DNA of 64,000 nucleotides from Eopsaltria australis (GCA_034509425.1 JAVTVJ010000553.1:372001-436000); one strand, 5' to 3'. Positions 8,904 through 21,823 are shown, counted from the first letter of the stretch. Notes: a model not told the origin generated them from the letters alone. Program-made: numbers and translations.

Positions 8904-11900
8904 CAGAAGGCAGCAGGCTCTGCGTGCTCATCAACCTCCCCGTGTCAATGCTGCTGCTCAAGTGAGGTGAGATCACCAGAGACACTGATGTTATCAGCTC
9001 CCTCTTCAACCATTTAACAATAAAAACCGTGTTTGTCTGAATAAACCACAGCTCTGCCTCCCTGATGGTGTTGGAGATTTCCTGACTGATATGGAGCAAC
9101 TACAGCTTCAGACCAACCTCTTCTTCTTCTGGTGGGACTTCATTCCAGCGAACGTTTGCATGTGCTTCAAGAGCCTTTCAGGGGGTGTTTAAATTATCAG
9201 AAGATAAAACAAAGATATACACACACCCAAAAAAGGATTATGTGCTTGTCCTAAAAGCAAAACAATTTATTGTCCAAAACAACAGGAAATTCTCCATGCA
9301 CTCCTTGTTGGCCTCTTCCAACTCAGGATATTCTGTGATTCTCTGGTGTGTCCCCATCCTCAAAGAGTCCCACAAAGCCATCATCATCAGGAGGGAGGGA
9401 GGAAGGCTGGCAGCACTGTTCACTGCAGGACAGAGGGAATATTAAAGGTGTGTGTTGTGTTTTCCATGTTTAAAAGCTTTCAAAGGGAGTGATCTCCAAG
9501 CTGTGGCACATTGGAAGCAATCATGGCATTTCTTCCAGGTTTTTCACCCTTTGAGCAGAACCAGGGTGGTGGAGCCAAGCCCTTGTGTTGGAAGGTGGAT
9601 TTCCCAAACTGGCTGAGAGTTTCCAAATTCTCAGCCCATCCTGGACCACTGCTGGATGGCCACAGTCCCTGCAAGCCTCATCCCATGGCCAGGCTCTGGT
9701 CTGGGATGCAGCTGCAGGACATGGAAGTGGTGGCTGCAGCACGGAGGAGGCAGGAGAGGACACAGTCCCCAGGAGGGAGCTGCTGCCAGGCACGAGCAGG
9801 GCCACGGGAAGGACAAATCTGCCTGGACAGATTCCAGCAGCGCTGCCAGGATGTGGAGCAGGACACGACCTGGTGAGCTGGCTGGTGTCCCCTGGGGCTG
9901 GGTGGGGACAGGGAGGCTGGCAGGGCTGGGGACAGTGAGAAGCAGTCACTCCATCCCAGCTGGTGGCTCAGAGATGCTTTCCCTGCAGGGCAGGTTCCTC
10001 TCCAGCACGGCTTGGCCACGATCCCTGCCAGGGAGCACCCGCCCCTGCCGCAGGGCCCTGCCGGAGCCGTGCCCGGGAATGTTTGTCCGGAGTTGCCGGG
10101 TGAGGCTGGGCTGCTGCCCGGGGTGTCTGGAATGGCCTCCTGCAGACCACAGCCCACCCCTGGGGACATCCAGGGTGATGCAATCCATCCCGGTACCCTG
10201 CGTGCGTTCCCTGTGTCCTCGGCATCGCCTGAGGGGATGGAGGAGGATCCCGCAGCTGCCTGGTGTGTCCATCACTGCCAATGTGTCCCCAGCCCAGTGT
10301 GTCCCCTCCCAAACCAACTCCCTGAGCCCACACAATGCTCCTGCTGCCTGTCAGTGTGGGACAGGTGGTGGGGACCAAACAGGGACTATGTGGGGACAGA
10401 AAGACAAATATTGGTCAAGCGGTGGGATGGGAAGTGATCAATGCCATAAAAGCACAGTCAGAGGTGGCTGAGGAGCTGTGCTGGGGAGGGTGCAGGTGCA
10501 GGATGGAGCTGGGCTGTGAGATAAGGGGTGGTGGCTGAGCAGGATGGGACTCCTTGTTGCGTAGGGTGGCTCTTCCACCTGCCACTTCCACTGATAAAAA
10601 TACAAATGGCCCAGGGAAGTACCCCCAGCCCCCAACCCATAGCTTGTAGGGTGGCTGGGATGGGGTCTCCATCCCTTCTGCCCCACGCCCAGCATAGGCA
10701 GTGATTGGCTTCATCCTCCTGGGGATTAAGATGGAAGCTGGGAAGAGCAATCCAAACCAGCTCCTCACAGAACACCTTCTGTCTGTGTTTTCTCTTCCCA
10801 CAGACGTGCTCCACCTCCAGCCTGTCCTGGCACTGCACCCACAGCTCTGCCCTCCTGCTCTGCTCCCAGGCCAGGTCCATGCAGGGGCCTCACTACTTGT
10901 GACTCACATGCAGTGGTTAAAGTCAAAGTCCAGGCTGGAAGAGCAGCAACCACCATGGACCATCCCACGGTAATCCCTTCCCTGTGCCTTTCCCAAAAAG
11001 CAGGAGTCCCCCAGGGTTCTGTGAGGCCGTGCAGGGAGCAGAGGTGGCAGGGAGCAGAGGTGGCACGTCCCCTTTGGGACATTGTTGTTCATTGTGCATT
11101 GTTCCCTCCTGGCTCGTTGGAGCCGACGTGGAGACGGGGAGCGATAAGTGGGGAGAGGGCAGCGCTCAGATCCTGCTCCCCGACAGGTAATTTCCCGACC
11201 TCTCCCTAGGTAAACTCAGCCCTTCACCTCCCTGAGAGTTTGCTTTGCTCTCCCTCACCCCTCCAGCACGGCGTGGGGCCCAGGAGAGCAGCCTGGCTCT
11301 ATTAATAGCCCGTGGAATTGCCAAATCCCTCCTGTGTGTTGAAAGAGTGGCTGCAAGCCCATGATTCAGCTCCGTGGTAACGCACGGGACGGTTCCTGGG
11401 CTCGGCTGTGGTGGGAAGGCTCCCAGCTCTGCTGCAGCCCTGCAGGGCAAGCTGGGCTCTCCAGTGGGGAGGGGAGATGGGGAAGAGCCCATCAGTTGGG
11501 ATTTCTTGACTTGTTGGCAACACAAATGGTCCTATTGCTAAACTCAGTGGTGTTCTGTCCGTTGGCCGCTGCCTGAGCTCGCTCTGCACATGGATCAACA
11601 AAGAGTAAAACCCAGGAGCCTTGGAGAGGGCAAAGCCGTGGAATCATGGAGGTCTGGAACCATTTAAGTTGGAAAAGACTTCTGAGATCATCAAGTCAAA
11701 CCGTTCCCCCAGCGCTGCAAAGTCCCACTAAATCATGTCCCCAAGTGCCACATCCATATGACTTTTAAATCCCTTCAGGAACGGGGTCTCCACCACTGCC
11801 CTGGGCAGCTGTGCCGGCGCTTGGCAACCCTTTCCGTGAAGAAATTTTCCCTAATATCCGATCTAAAACTCTTCTGGAGTAATTTGAGGCCATTTCCTCT

Positions 11901-14900
11901 TGTCTCCAGGGCTGGAGCAGGCTCTTGGGGTTGAAATCCATGGTGTCCCTATGCCAGTCTTGCTCCATAAGCAGTCCTGCTTGGAGGGGAGTGGAGAGCA
12001 GAGCCTTGGTGAAGTGCATGGAGCATCTCTTCTGCGTTTGAAGTCTTGGAGTCTCCTGCAGCTGGGTTTGTGAGTGACTCATGTTGAGGAGTGGGAGCTT
12101 TGCAGGGCTGAGGTGACTCCCTGTGGATCCTGGACCTGCTATGGGGACATGGATGGGAGAAGTGACCCATGGGGAGAGGTGGGATCCTGGATATGGAAGT
12201 TCAAGGGATGCTGCAGCTGGGAGAGTCCGGCTTAGCACAGCAGGGAGCAGAGAGGGAGCCCCAGCTGTGAGCGGGACCAGGCACCAGCACCCAGGCAAAT
12301 ATTTGGAAAGGCAGTTGCTGCCCAAAAATAGCTGGAAAAGCTTCCAGGAGCAAAGCTGAAACAGTGTCTGAGGGCAGCAACCAGAGCCCCCCAGGCCAGG
12401 GCAGCTCCCAGACACAGGGGACAGAGATGGGAAAGGGGTATGACCAGTGTTTGTCCATGAATTGCCCTTCCTGTGGCAGTGGGGGAATCTGGAGAGCTTC
12501 TTTTGGAGACATCCCATCCCATGGACCTAGTGAAACTCCATGGAGTAGATGAAAAGTACCATCATCCTCCGTGTCAATACGGGGATGCTGAAATGTGGGT
12601 ACCAGCACCCAGGAAATCTCATTGGCTCCCAGGAATCTGCACCTTTGGATTCCAAGGGGCTGTGTGCTTCTGGAGGGCACAAGGTGACAGAGGGATGGAG
12701 CAGATTCCCCACTCCAGACACCCAGCTTGGAGCTCAGAAACCTCTGAAAGCTCCCACTGAGCCAGAGCTGGGTGTAAATCCAAGCAGGGAGCAGGGACAG
12801 GCACCAGGAACATCAGGGTGGGATTCCTTGCCAGGGGAATGTGTCTAGAGTCCCATCCTGCCTCTTCCTGACCCTCTAGATGCTCCTCTGGAAGGGCCCA
12901 GCCCCCAAAAGGACAGACAGTGACAAAACCCATCTCCAGGTGTTGGGAATGAGCTAAGAGGACAACCAGGGTGGGAACAACCAGTTTGAGTCACTTGGCC
13001 ACTGTCCCCTCCTGGGTCCCACTCTGGTGACACTCATCCTTCCTCCTCCTTTCAAGAAGAGCATGGAAAATATGAGCTGGCAATTCTGTCACACCATCCT
13101 CTGGGGCTCTGACTCCTAGGGGACACCATCTGAGGACCCCAGAGGGACAAATCCCAGAAGCTCCAGGTCTCTTGCCTTCCCTTGCTCTTCCCCTGGGGCT
13201 GGGGAGGAGGCAGCAGTGAGGCCCCACAGGCTCCAGGTGCAGGCAGGATCCTGTTTCATTCCTTCTTCTCTGAGGCCAGACTGAGCTCCTCACCAGAGTC
13301 TTCCTCAGCAGGGATGCACTCAAAATGCTTTTGGAGCTTAATGAAGTGCTGGCTTAATTATAGGGCTGGCTGTGACATTCCTGTGTCCCTGCGTCCCACC
13401 TGGCAGTGCTCCATGTTCCCACTCATCCCCGTCCCTGGGGCATCAGCAAAACCCAAAATCCATAAATAAAAAAGCCACCAGAACCCAACCTGTCTGCTTA
13501 TGCTCACTCCATGGTTTCCAGTGGCGTTGGAGACAGGAGTTGGGAATGTCTGTATCTTCCAGCTCGGACATGATGCAGCAGCCTTGGGTTGCTGGATGTT
13601 GCAGCAGGGTGGGAGACTGGTCCTAAAAGGTTTGGAGGTCCCAGCAGCAATGCTGGGGATGGGTCACCTCCTGCGTGGCACCATCACCATCCCCAAGGAC
13701 ACCAGGGTGGCCATCCTGGCAGCAGAGACCCCCAGCAGGAGCAGGGCAGGGTGGGGGTGGCATCCAGCCTTCCCTCTCCCTGTCCATCCAGAGAGACACC
13801 AAATCCTCTCTCCCAGTTTGCAACTGGTGTGTGCAGCTTTCTGCACTGGGGGCAGGCGGGTCCCTCCCTCCACCAGCACTGGGATGCTCAGCGGGGACTG
13901 TCCCCACTGCTGGCACTGGGCAAACAGGAATGTCTCTCCCTGGGAGTAAAGCAGCTCAGGAGAAAGTCACAGAGAGTGAAATGGGAGGGTGGGAATGTGA
14001 TTCAGGCTGTGTCACCCTGGGGCAGCGCTGCCCTGGCCGGAGGAAATCCCTCTTGATTCATGGCCTGGGAAGTCCTGTGGCTTTTTGGGACCGCGGTGAC
14101 CCAGCGGTGCCACCCCACAGCAAAGAGGCTCTGGGTGATGGGACACTGCCAGGTGCCAGGGTCACTCCCCACTGGGGCAGCCTGGCCAGGAGGATGCAGG
14201 AAGGCTGCAGATTCCAGGGATGACACACAGGTCACCCTGGGCTGAGTAAGAGAAAGCTGGAATTTTTCCCCAGCAAGGATTTCTCTTTTCCTTTCTCGCA
14301 GCCAGCAGCGCATTTTCAGGACTCTGCTCCAGCTGGGGCAGGTCTCACATATTTTACTTTATCTCTGCCGTCTGATTCCCAGGGAATGGGAAAGGCTTCC
14401 CAACACAGCCCAGCTCCTGATGGCAGAGCTTCAACTATTCCTGCCATGTCAGAGGGGCCAGCTGGCTGCAATTCCCAGCTTTTCCCCCTGGGAGGACACC
14501 CCAACATCCCTTGTCCCCACAAGCTGGGTTCCCCACCCATGGATAAATCCCTGGATAGCCCCCAAGTGCCTTGAGCGTGGGGGTCCCTTCAGAAAGGGGC
14601 TGGGTTGACTTTTGGCAACCACTGGCCATCGCCAGCTGGGGTTCCTCTGGCTTCCCCTGTCCTTGGACTCGTTCCCTAAACCCCAGCCGATGTCTGCTGG
14701 TGGAGACAAACTACAAAGAGACCTTCAAGCAGGGCCAGCCCTACACATTCCTGTCCCCAAACAGCTCCTCAAGCAGATCTAATGTCTTTAGGATGTGAGT
14801 TAAAGCCATTTAATCACGAGCCTCCTGTTGTCCATTTCCTTTGGACCTCCTCAGCTTTCCACGATTTTTTTTCTTGAGCAACATCGCCCTGAGATCCCAG

Positions 14901-15067
14901 GGATGGTTTGGAATTGAGTCATCAGATACAAGGACTCTGTAACCCTGCTCTGCTCTCCAGATCTCCTGATCCACCATAGCCCAAATTTCCCTGTGCTCCC
15001 ACCCTCCTGTGCAGGGAAATCGAGAGCTCCAGTGGTGCTGGGAACACCCTGCTGCTTGATATCTGGG
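8904..15067. other. Gene-free intergenic DNA
   Basis: No exon of a recognisable gene was found on either strand. One CR1 (11640-11945) and a CR1-like 3' scrap at about 9305-9343 are present. The rest is unique-looking, moderately GC-rich sequence with many short accidental reading frames. Confidence 0.5.
11640..11945 (-). mobile_element. CR1 LINE 3' end, different subfamily
   Basis: Reverse-oriented CR1 of another type. Diagnostic blocks are 'tttaagttggaaaagacttc', 'aatcatgtccccaagtgcca', 'gaagaaattttccctaatat' and 'tttgaggccatttcctcttg'. It is more diverged, so probably older, than the 'ccaaggccaggttggacagg' type. Confidence 0.9.
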
Positions 15068-15466
15068 ATATGGAGCCAGGCTGGGGGAGCTGGGGGTGCT
15101 CACCTGGAGAAGAGAAGGCTCCAGGGAGAGCTCAGAGCCCCTTGCAGGGCCTGAAGGGGCTCCAGGAGAGCTGGAGAGGGACTGGGGACAAGGCATGGAG
15201 GGACAGGACACAGGGAATGGCTCCCACTGCCAGAGGGCAGGGATGGATGGGATATTGGGAAGGAGTTCCTTCCTGTGAGGGTGGTGAGGCCCTGGCCCAG
15301 GGTGCCCAGATTTGCTGTGGCTGCCCCTGGATCCCTGGAAGTGTCCATGGCCAGGTTGGACAGGGCTTGGAGCAGCCTGATCTAGTTAAAGGTGTCCCTG
15401 CCCATGGCAGGGTGGGAAGAAGATGAGCTTTAAGGTCCCTCCAAACCATTCAGTGATTCTGTGACA
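15068..15466 (+). mobile_element. CR1 LINE 3' fragment (~400 bp)
   Basis: Sense CR1 that keeps the upstream block 'gctgggggtgctcacctgga', 'gagccccttgcagggcctga' and 'gaggccctggcccagggtgc' through to the terminal 'attcagtgattctgtga'. With 43600-44027 it is among the longest copies of this type here. Confidence 0.9.
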
Positions 15467-17214
15467 GAAGATCATTTTTCTTGGACTTCCAGCCAGGTCC
15501 ATTTTCCTGCCCAGACAGAGAAAGGTGACTTTTTGTCCCTTCCAGTCCTCATTCCCAGCTGCCAGTGCTGACATTGGTCACTTTATTCCCTGCAGAGCTC
15601 AGCCCTTGCTCATCCCTCCTTGCTCTCCTGGCCATTGCCCTCTCACAGTGACCTCTGCCTGCCCTGTCCTGCTCTAATACCCTCAACATGAGGCTCTGTG
15701 GGATTTTCCAGACCACAGCAGCTGCTGCTCTGTGTTGGGAATGTCCCACAAACCGGATTTTCAGCTGACTCCTTGTCCCCTTCCATCCTGGCTGCACCCC
15801 CTGGAATGTGACCCTGTGGGGGACACCCTGCTCCCCTCAGCTGCTGACATCCCCTACAGATCCCCTACGAGGGCAGGGATGTCCTGCTCAAGGACAGGGA
15901 CCTCATAGGAGGACAAAGACACTCTACAAGGGATTTAGACCCTCTGTGAGGATGAGAATCCCACAATGATCCCCACAAGGACAGGGATAACCTGTAGGAG
16001 AACCGGGATCCTAATGGACAAGGATCCCACAGTGATCAAACTCCCTAGGACAGGGAGTTCAAAACTCCCTAGTTCATAACTCCCTAGGACAGGGATCCCT
16101 GCAAGGATGGGGACCCCAAAGTGTCCCCTGTGAGTTATGGTCCCATGGGCTGCCAGCACCCTTCCACTCCCAAAAAGGCACCAGTGAATCCAAGTAGGGG
16201 TGAAAGGGCAATTAAATAGGATTTTAAAATGCACTGGGCACTTTTCCTTCACACTTCACTGCTGTGGGAAGGAAAGTCTGAGAGAAAACAGTCCTGCCAG
16301 AAGAAATCCTGCCTGGCTTAGCACATCCTTCTAAAAACACACAGTGACTTCAGAAAAATGTGAGAAAACACATTTTCTCTCCCCAGAGGGAAAAAAATAG
16401 AGAAAAGCAGACATGTGATGGTGTTTGGTGACTGGACCTGAATCCTTGTCCTGGCAGGGGGTGGGGAACGTGCTCCAGGGGCTTTGGGTGGGCATTGGCA
16501 GCAGATATCCCTGAGAGCACCTCTGCAATGCCCAGGCAGAGCTGACCCCCCTCAAAAAGCTGTCAGATGCTCAATATTTGCTCCAATGCTCCCAGACAGA
16601 AGGGAGGTGCCACCCCAGGGCCCTCCAGCCTCCTCTCGAAGGGAGATTATTGATTATAAATATTGTAAACCCACACATTATTCCCAGTCATGAATAATTC
16701 AGGGAATAGCTCTTGTGGAGCTCTGGAGAAGTGTTTGGCACCGTGGGAGCACTGGGTACTTAAAGCTGAGCCCAGTTGCTCCGTGCTGCAGCTGGATGTG
16801 GCGCCAGTGGGATGCACTGGCAGGAAAATGCCGTGCCCGGGGAGGCAGAACTGGCCTGGTGTGAGCAGAAATTCCAGCAAGGAGGAAAGTGCTGAGCAAA
16901 CCACTTGGGAAAGGAGCTCTCCGAGGGGGAAAGAGCTGCTTGACCCAGGGGATGTCCTGCCCTGGGTATCCTGGTGTTTGGTTTGGATCCCTGAGCCCTG
17001 CCAGACACGTCAGGGGTTCTGCATTTTGCTGGCCCAGCAGCACCAAGCCTCCAGGTCCCTGAGCATCTTGCAGGAAATGCTGAGGTTTCTAGGGCTGATT
17101 GGGTGCCAAAATTGGGGAATGGAGAAGGTAATGAATGGAGGGATGATGGCAAAACGCCACTCAGTGAGAAACCAGCCGGGCACAGCAATTCCACAGACAC
17201 ACCAGGACAGAGCC
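15467..17214. other. Gene-free intergenic DNA with weak internal repeats
   Basis: Around 15855-16135 the phrases 'aggacagggat', 'aaggatccc' and 'actccctag' recur irregularly, as in a decayed minisatellite. An AT-rich patch lies at about 16645-16690. No gene is recognised. Confidence 0.5.
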
Positions 17215-17996
17215 TGGCAGCTTTTCCCTTGTCCTCTTTTCCCTTTGCCCTTTCCCCTTTTCTCTTCCCCTTCTCCCATCCCCTTCCCCTTTTCCTTGTC
17301 CCTTTCCCCTTTTCTCTTCCCCTTCTCCCATCCCCTTCCCCTTTTCCTTGTCCCCTGTCCCCTGTACCCAGTCCCCTGCCCCCTTTTCCTTTCTGTTTTC
17401 TCTTCCCTCTTTTCCCTTTTCCATTCCCTTGACCTCCTTCCCCTTTCCTTTGTTCCTTGTCCCTTGTCCCCTTTCCATCGTCTCTTGCCCCATTTCCCCT
17501 TCTCCTTTTCTCTTCCCTTTCCCTTGTTCCTGTCCACTTTTCTCTTCCTGTTTCCCTTGCCCCTGTCCCCTTTTCCTTCCCCTTTTCACTTCCCCTTTCC
17601 CTTGTCCCTGTCCCCTTTCCCTTTTCTCTTCCCATTTCCCTTTTCTCCTCCCATTTCCCCATCCTCCTTCCCCTATCCTTTGTCCCTGCTCTCTTTTCCT
17701 TTCCCTTTCTCTTTTCATTTCCCATCCCCTTCCCCTTTTCCCTGGTTCCCCATCCCTTATCCCTCTTCCCTTTTCTTTTGCTCCTTTTTGCTTGTCCTCT
17801 TTTCTTTCCCTTTTCTCATTTCCCTTCCCCTTCCCCTTTCCCTTGTTCCCTGTCCCTTATTCCCCTTTCCTTTTCTCTTGCCCCCTTTCCCTTTTCTCCT
17901 GCATTCTCTTGATCCCCTTCCCCTTTTCCTTGTTCCCCATCCCTTACCCCCATTCCCTTTTTTCTTGCCCCCTTTCCCCTGTCCCCATCCCCATTT
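17215..17996 (+). repeat. ~780-bp polypyrimidine tract
   Basis: The plus strand is almost wholly C and T, made of variants of 'ccccttttctcttccccttc' with 'ccttgtccc' interspersed. A ~55-bp segment is repeated almost exactly at about 17252 and 17307. Both strands carry long accidental reading frames (Pro/Phe/Leu/Ser on one strand, Lys/Gly/Glu/Arg on the other) that are not genes. Confidence 0.95.
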
Positions 17997-18916
17997 GCAG
18001 AGCTGCACGAGGTTTCCAGAGGCTCCGTGCTCCTCCTTATCCCCCCAGGGCCATTGTCCTGCAGCAGACAGGAGGAATTCCAGGAACATCCCCAGGGGAG
18101 CCCCGGCTGCCGGGGCTGGCGATGACCCGGGGTGCTGGAGGAAACAGGAGCACTCCACAGCTTTCCAAAAACTGCTGCTTGACGTGCTCATTCCAAGAGG
18201 ATGAGCAGCTTCCTCCAGCAGCTTCCTCCAGCAGCCCCAGGGAGCTCTTGGCAGAGCCCCTCAGCAGGGCATGGGCTCCTCCTGCCTTCCCCAGGCATTG
18301 ATTTGCTGGGAATAAACTCCAAGGACTCATCCTGATGGATCTGGAGCTCAACCCAGGCTCTGCAGGGCCCTCGAGAGACCACACGAGCAATTCCTAGCCC
18401 CGGTTGCATGGAAAAGGTCTGGAGCAGAGGAAGCAGCAGCTGCTCATGACAAATAAATGTTGTCTCATGTACACATCCACTCCCCGTGACAAAGCCCATG
18501 GCCAGAGCTCTGGTAGCACGAATGTCCAGGGATAAACAGGCTCCAAACCGCCCTGGAATGGCTGCTTGTAAACAGAGACTTTGCTTTTTAACTCCGTTCA
18601 AAATTCTGTCTGCTTTGATGTTTCACATCTGTGCCGGCCCTCGCCATTTCCTCCTGCCCCCACATGAGCAGATTGATAAAAAGCTCATCCCTGCTGCAGT
18701 GTTTGGGATAGTGGGATCCCAATAAATGAATCCATAACGGATTTATCCATCCCAGTTCTGCCAATCACTGCTGTGCTGCTTATCCAGCACCTTTCTGGGG
18801 CTGAAATTGCAGTGTAGAGGGAGGAGGGTGGTGCTGGAGTGGATTTGGGGCGGGTGATGGGCTCAAGGAACTCTTGGGGGTTGTCCCAACACCATGGAGG
18901 GGAAACTGAGGCAGAG

Positions 18917-19024
18917 CAGCCACAGAATCCCATCTCATTCTCTTGAGCAGGGACGCCTTCCACTATCCCAGGTTGTTCCAAGCTCTGTCCAACCTGGCCA
19001 TGGACACTTCCAGGGATGGGACGT
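18917..19024 (-). mobile_element. CR1 LINE 3' fragment
   Basis: Reverse-oriented, truncated CR1: 'acgccttccactatcccagg' to 'ggacacttccagggatggga'. The extreme 3' terminus is lost. Confidence 0.8.
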
Positions 19025-19699
19025 GCCAGACCTGAGGGCTGGAATTTTGACCATGGCAGGAGCTCACTCACAACCCAGCCACTCAGAAAAACAGGATTTA
19101 CGGGTGGTTTTTCAGAGAGTTTTTAATTCAGCCACAAAATGGCACCTTCTGCATCTGGGGCAGCCCAGCAGGAACCACAACGAAACCAGAGCTAGCACAC
19201 GAAACCCTACAAGGATTTATGGCCTGACTTGCTCGGAAACCCCAGGACCTTTGCTCTCCTCCTCACATGAGCTCAGCTCATGGGGCTGCTGATGGGGTCC
19301 TGATTTTTCCTAATAAGAGAGGGTTTTTTGGGAGAGGTCACAGGTTCATCACGGGGGGCAGGATGGTGAGTGATCCACCCTGCTCCACGATGCCTCGAAG
19401 CTTTTATGGCCCCTATAAAACCCATATGCTCGCTGTGAGTTTGACAGTGTTTAGTCTCTTGTTTTGGAAGATTTGGGAACAGCCCCAGCTCTGGAAGATG
19501 GGCAGCGTTTCCCTGCGGATTTGATGGACGTGGATGTTTGCACTTTTCAGGGAAATCCAGTTAAAAAAAACAGCCTGGCACGGGAAACCCTGGCGACTTC
19601 CAGGAGTGTCCCCAACACATTCCCCACTCCGGGGACACGAGGAGCCCCTTCCCAACCTCTGGAAAAGCCGATGGGCACGGGGGAGGAGCGATCCCGCCC

Positions 19700-19900
19700 T
19701 CCCTGCCGGATGGAGAGCAGGGAGCGAGGATATAAATTCCCTCACACCTCATCTGGATGCTCTTAAGGGACGGGACTTTGTCCGGGGGCGAGCGCCGGGC
19801 CGGCCGTGAGCGCACAAACAAGCGGCGGCCTCGCACTCCCCGTCCCTCCCCGAGTCACTGCCGCTGTATTTTTAGCTCCACGGCCCAGCCAGGCTTGGAA
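19700..19900 (+). promoter_or_regulatory. Isolated TATA box plus CpG-rich patch (possible orphan promoter or enhancer)
   Basis: TATAAA at 19731-19736 sits 40-60 bp before a CpG-dense segment containing 'cgggggcgagcgccgggccg'. No known gene starts here. It may be the start of a non-coding RNA, a distal element, or a chance GC-rich patch. Confidence 0.25.
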
Positions 19901-20095
19901 AACTTTCCCTTCTTTCTGTTTCCAGTCACTGGTGGATCATCCGGAGCTCTGGCTGGATTTTTCCCAGTCCTTCTGGTTGGTTTTTGTGGAGCAGCACGTC
20001 CCCAGCTGGAGGGGGGGGGGGGGGGTGCCTGGAGGGCTCTGTTCCATCCAGCACTTTGCTTGGATGTGGATTTTGGATAAAGGATGGATCAGGGA

Positions 20096-20528
20096 ACAGC
20101 AGGGATGCAGGGATACAGGGATAGAGGGATTCAGGGATTCAGGGATACAGGAATTTGGGGATTCAAGAATACAGGGATTCAGGGACTCAGGGATACAAGG
20201 ATTCAGTGATGCAGGAATTCAGAGATCCAGGGAATCAGGGATTTAGGGATACAGGAGTTCAGGGATACAGGGATTCAGAAATACAGGGATGCAGGGATAC
20301 AGGGATACAGAGATTCAAGAATTCAGGGATGCAGGGATACAGGGATTCAAGGATACAGGTATTCAGGAATACAGGGATACAGGGATACAGAGATTCAAGA
20401 ATTCAGGGATGCAGGGATACAGGGATTCAAGGATACAGGTATTCAGGGATACAGGGATACAGGGATTCAGGGATTCAAGGATACAGGGATTCAGGAATAC
20501 AGGGATGCAGGGATGCATGGATACAGGG
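20096..20528 (+). repeat. 'cagggata/cagggatt' array, ~430 bp
   Basis: Octamers CAGGGATA, CAGGGATT and CAGGGATG alternate with variants such as CAAGGATA and CAGGAATA, giving 8- and 16-base periodicity and longer repeated blocks, for example around 20300-20350 and 20390-20430. It is purine-rich on the plus strand. Confidence 0.93.
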
Positions 20529-20619
20529 TCCAGCCCCATCCCAGGATCCTCCATCCCACCCTCCCAGCACACCCAGCTCCATCTGCAAGGAAAAATGAGC
20601 AAAAGGAGGGCTGCACCTC

Positions 20620-20695
20620 CATGGAATCGTGGAATGTTTAGGTTGGAAGAGGCCTTAAAGCCCATCTTATTCCAACCTTGCACTAAACCAGGATG
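20620..20695 (-). mobile_element. CR1 LINE 3' scrap
   Basis: Reverse-oriented 3' terminus only ('atggaatcgtggaatgttta', 'ggttggaagaggccttaaag'). Confidence 0.7.
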
Positions 20696-20887
20696 TTCAG
20701 GTTGTTGTTTTTGTGTCAGAGTGAGTTACACGAGAAAATGTCTGGGCACAGCCTTTCTAAGTGAGGAGGTCACACCCACAGCTAAAAAATTGTTAAGCTT
20801 GAGAAACGGAGAGTTTGTGGTAATCTGGGGAAAAGTCACATGAGACCTTCACCCCCTGAGATGCTGAACCCAGAAGTCAGAACGAAA

Positions 20888-20914
20888 ATTATTATTATTA
20901 TTATTATTATTATT
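20888..20914 (+). repeat. (ATT)9 microsatellite
   Basis: Perfect trinucleotide run of about 27 bases. Confidence 0.97.
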
Positions 20915-20984
20915 CACATATTGCAAAAAAGCTTGAAAATCCAAAGCTCTGCTGGGAGAGCTGTGAGTGCTGACATGGAGAATA

Positions 20985-21165
20985 TTCCAGAGTCCTCAGA
21001 GCCCCTTGCAGGGCCTAAAGGGGCTCCAGGAGAGCTGGAGAGGGACCAGGGACAAGGGATGGAGGGACAGGACACAGGGAATGGCTTCCCACTGCCAGAG
21101 GGCAGGGATGGATGGGATATTGGGATGGAATTCCTGGCTGGGAGGGTGGGGAGGCTGATGCAGGG
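20985..21165 (+). mobile_element. CR1 LINE fragment lacking its 3' end
   Basis: Sense CR1 body: 'gagccccttgcagggcctaa' to 'gatattgggatggaattcct'. It then breaks off, so unusually the 3' end is missing. Confidence 0.82.
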
Positions 21166-21823
21166 ATCCCAGCCCGTGGATTCCACTGCAGGATTCCCAA
21201 GGAAAACTGATGTGGCACAAGGAATTTATGCCCCCACAAAAGTTTGTGCTGGATATTTTGGGTATTTTTAGTTTCACTTCAGGTCATTCTGCCCAGCCCT
21301 GCTGCCTCCAAGGTCCCATCACCCCTCACAGTGACAGGGGACAGGCCCCAAATTACTCATTTTGGGTCTCAGTGTTGGGCACCAGGCTCTGATTTTAAGC
21401 CTGTGAAGTTTGGGGTTCCAAAAACAACCCCTGGAAAAGGCTGATCCCTCTTTCAGAGTGGGAGATGTGGGGTGACCTGAAGGACTCAGAGGAAAGGTTT
21501 CATGTGGGGGTGCAGAGATGCAAAACCAGCTGCAAAAGAAGAAGGCAGCAGTGACAAAGCCAAATGTGACTTTTCCCTGTGTCATGGGAAGCCCTGGAGC
21601 CACTGCAGAGCCAGATGGGAAGCCCAGCCATGCCATGTCCCCTGAAATCACTTCCTTGCCTAATTAATTTAATCCAATTTAACGTGGATCACACCCTCTG
21701 GAGCCCAGGGAGGGTTCCTGTGCCTGGAAAGGCAGCTCTGCTTTGCTTCCAGCATCCCAAAGGACCGGAGCAGCAATTCCAGAAGTGTTCTGCAGGAATG
21801 CTGGGCTCAGACACACCAATGCA

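Larger units (their letters stand above)
17997..20095. other. Intergenic DNA with one TATA/CpG-rich spot
   Basis: Mostly unique sequence with one CR1. A TATAAA at 19731-19736 is followed by a CpG-rich stretch at about 19770-19860. A run of about 15 G lies at about 20011-20026. No reading frame resembles a known protein. Confidence 0.45.

Noticed and set aside
9656..10471. 271-codon frame in the TXNDC16-PTGER2 spacer
   Set aside because: Overlapping open frames exist on both strands, there is no motif, and no splice-supported gene fits.
16690..18204. 504-codon plus-strand reading frame
   Set aside because: It runs through the polypyrimidine tract and encodes only Pro/Phe/Ser/Leu low-complexity sequence; the matching minus-strand frames are also open, as expected of a repeat.
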